NCBI GenBank assembly: GCA_000403945.1
Contig: APFI01000137.1
Location: 1 to 22,566, forward strand
DNA: 22,566 nt
Direction: 5' to 3'
From: Desulfovibrio sp. Dsv1
Lineage (GTDB): Bacteria > Desulfobacterota > Desulfovibrionia > Desulfovibrionales > Desulfovibrionaceae
Part shown: in pieces, positions 21,848 through 22,566 of the stretch
Position numbering within the stretch: position 1 is the stretch's first letter
Layout of the letters: every line of letters starts with the position of its first letter
Made by a program: the position numbers and the translations under genes
The notes under the pieces: model-generated
The model's input: only the letters and a program-made list of their open reading frames with translations
What the model was told of the DNA's origin: nothing
Databases searched by the model: none

Positions 21848-22345
21848 ATGACCCCTTCCCCCAACCATCCGCGTGACCCGCACGGCGACGGCAATCTGCC
21901 GGAACGGATTTCCGGTCCCTCCGCGAACCAGGACCAGCGCAGGGTGCTGGATGCCGAAGTGCTGGAGCCCGGACAGGGGCACATCCGCCACAGCCATCAC
22001 TCCATGTTCGGCGAACAGGGGTGCGGCTTCAGCGGCGCGCAATTCGGAGACTTCGGCCCCGCCGGCCTGCATTTCGGCCAAATATGGACCAGCGGACGCG
22101 CGGACCAGAACGCCTGCCTTGCGCCCTGCATCAGCTTTGCGCTCTTTCTGGCATGTCTGGCCCAATTCGGCATGCTGGCGGGCATCGGCTTTGCATTTTT
22201 TCATATTGCGGGCAGCATGGCGGGTACCCTGCGCGACACGCGCATGCTGATGCAGGGCCGCCAACCCAACCCCTGGCTCTGGCGCATGGGCAACTGGCTG
22301 GTCAGTTTTTTGCTGACCGCCTGGCTCGCCGGCAGTTTTGACTGA
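21848..22345 (+). CDS. Hypothetical membrane protein
   Basis: A 165-residue protein I do not recognise. Residues 1-90 are hydrophilic, with a histidine- and glycine-rich stretch (GHIRHSHHSMFGEQGCGF, 44-61) and repeated phenylalanine-glycine turns (FGDFG, HFGQIW). Two hydrophobic segments follow (about 94-126 and 148-163), joined by a basic loop (LRDTRMLMQGRQPNPWLW). The start has AGAAGGAA about 5 nt upstream, and the promoter at 21745-21773 points at it. Codon use is like its neighbours, so it is probably a real gene. Confidence 0.65.
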   Translation: MTPSPNHPRDPHGDGNLPERISGPSANQDQRRVLDAEVLEPGQGHIRHSHHSMFGEQGCGFSGAQFGDFGPAGLHFGQIWTSGRADQNACLAPCISFALFLACLAQFGMLAGIGFAFFHIAGSMAGTLRDTRMLMQGRQPNPWLWRMGNWLVSFLLTAWLAGSFD

Positions 22346-22387
22346 TACTCCGGCATGCGGCAACCACCATGTCTCTGTAGGCGTGAC

Positions 22388-22566
22388 ATGACTCTGGACA
22401 GCACCGTGCAAAGCCCGTCACGTCCGGACCGGTCCGGGAAAGCCGCGAACATCTGGCACGTCTATTTATTGGAATGCGCCGACGGCACGCTGTACTGCGG
22501 CATCACCACCGACCTCGCGCGGCGGCTGGCCCAGCACAACGGCCTTGCGTCCGGCGGCGCCCGCTA
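22388..22566 (+). CDS. GIY-YIG nuclease family protein, 5' part (cut by window end)
   Basis: Fifty-nine codons are open to the window edge with no stop. After a 21-residue variable lead comes NIWHVYLLECADGTLYCGIT, then TDLARRLAQHN. This is the GIY-YIG motif of the UPF0213/YhbQ group (here V-Y-L then Y-C-G-I, with the arginine of the R-x-x-x-H-N helix). Full-length relatives have about 90-110 residues. These small proteins have a nuclease fold, but their cellular task is poorly known. ATG 22388 has only a weak Shine-Dalgarno (AGG), and a start further in, near the WHVY stretch, is not excluded. Confidence 0.75.
   Translation, partial: MTLDSTVQSPSRPDRSGKAANIWHVYLLECADGTLYCGITTDLARRLAQHNGLASGGAR

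Noticed and set aside
1..22566. CRISPR arrays, insertion sequences, prophage genes, rRNA, origins
   Set aside because: No regularly spaced repeats, transposase or integrase motifs, or RNA gene signatures were found by reading both strands.

Overview
The window is high-GC, gene-dense bacterial DNA. Protein content and gene order suggest a Desulfovibrio-like sulfate/sulfite-reducing member of the Desulfovibrionaceae: a yicC-remA-gmk core operon, an FmdB zinc ribbon, a sigma-54 activator and a tripartite tricarboxylate transporter. The taxonomic call is inference from these proteins; there is no rRNA or tRNA in the window to confirm it.

Layout. 1-1140: a decayed mosaic without an intact gene. 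It holds the N-terminal half of a metallophosphoesterase pseudogene (minus strand), a fragment of a Tat-type flavodoxin (minus) and the C-terminal half of a metallophosphoesterase (plus). A perfect 62-bp inverted repeat (1-62 / 704-765) and a perfect 23-bp inverted repeat (410-432 / 444-466) tie the pieces together. 1190-3078: a promoter, a SAM-dependent methyltransferase and a translationally coupled membrane-anchored DUF2939-like protein. 3244-7371: pgl, a secreted M15 carboxypeptidase (convergent with pgl), mtaB, a DJ-1/PfpI protein and an fmdB zinc ribbon. 7435-12605: a six-gene plus-strand operon yicC-remA-gmk-pyrF-TPR protein-recJ, with a good sigma-70 promoter and a strong closing stem-loop.

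12626-20917 (all minus strand) is the most interesting block. Read in transcription order it holds a PAS/AAA+/Fis sigma-54 activator, then tctA-tctB-tctC (a TTT-family carboxylate or sulfonate importer), an intrinsic terminator, an acylating aldehyde dehydrogenase, and the beta and alpha subunits of a succinyl-CoA-synthetase-like ADP-forming acyl-CoA ligase. Together these describe import of a small organic acid, activation to its CoA thioester, and reduction to the aldehyde. My leading hypothesis is sulfoacetate, converted to sulfoacetyl-CoA and then sulfoacetaldehyde, feeding isethionate and sulfite respiration. In front of tctA there is a near-consensus -24/-12 element, an IHF-like site and a 14-bp dyad in the order expected for an activator-driven promoter.

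20926-22566: a perfect 20-bp palindrome, a secreted Sel1-repeat protein with its own promoter, a divergent small membrane protein, and the start of a GIY-YIG endonuclease-family gene cut by the window end.
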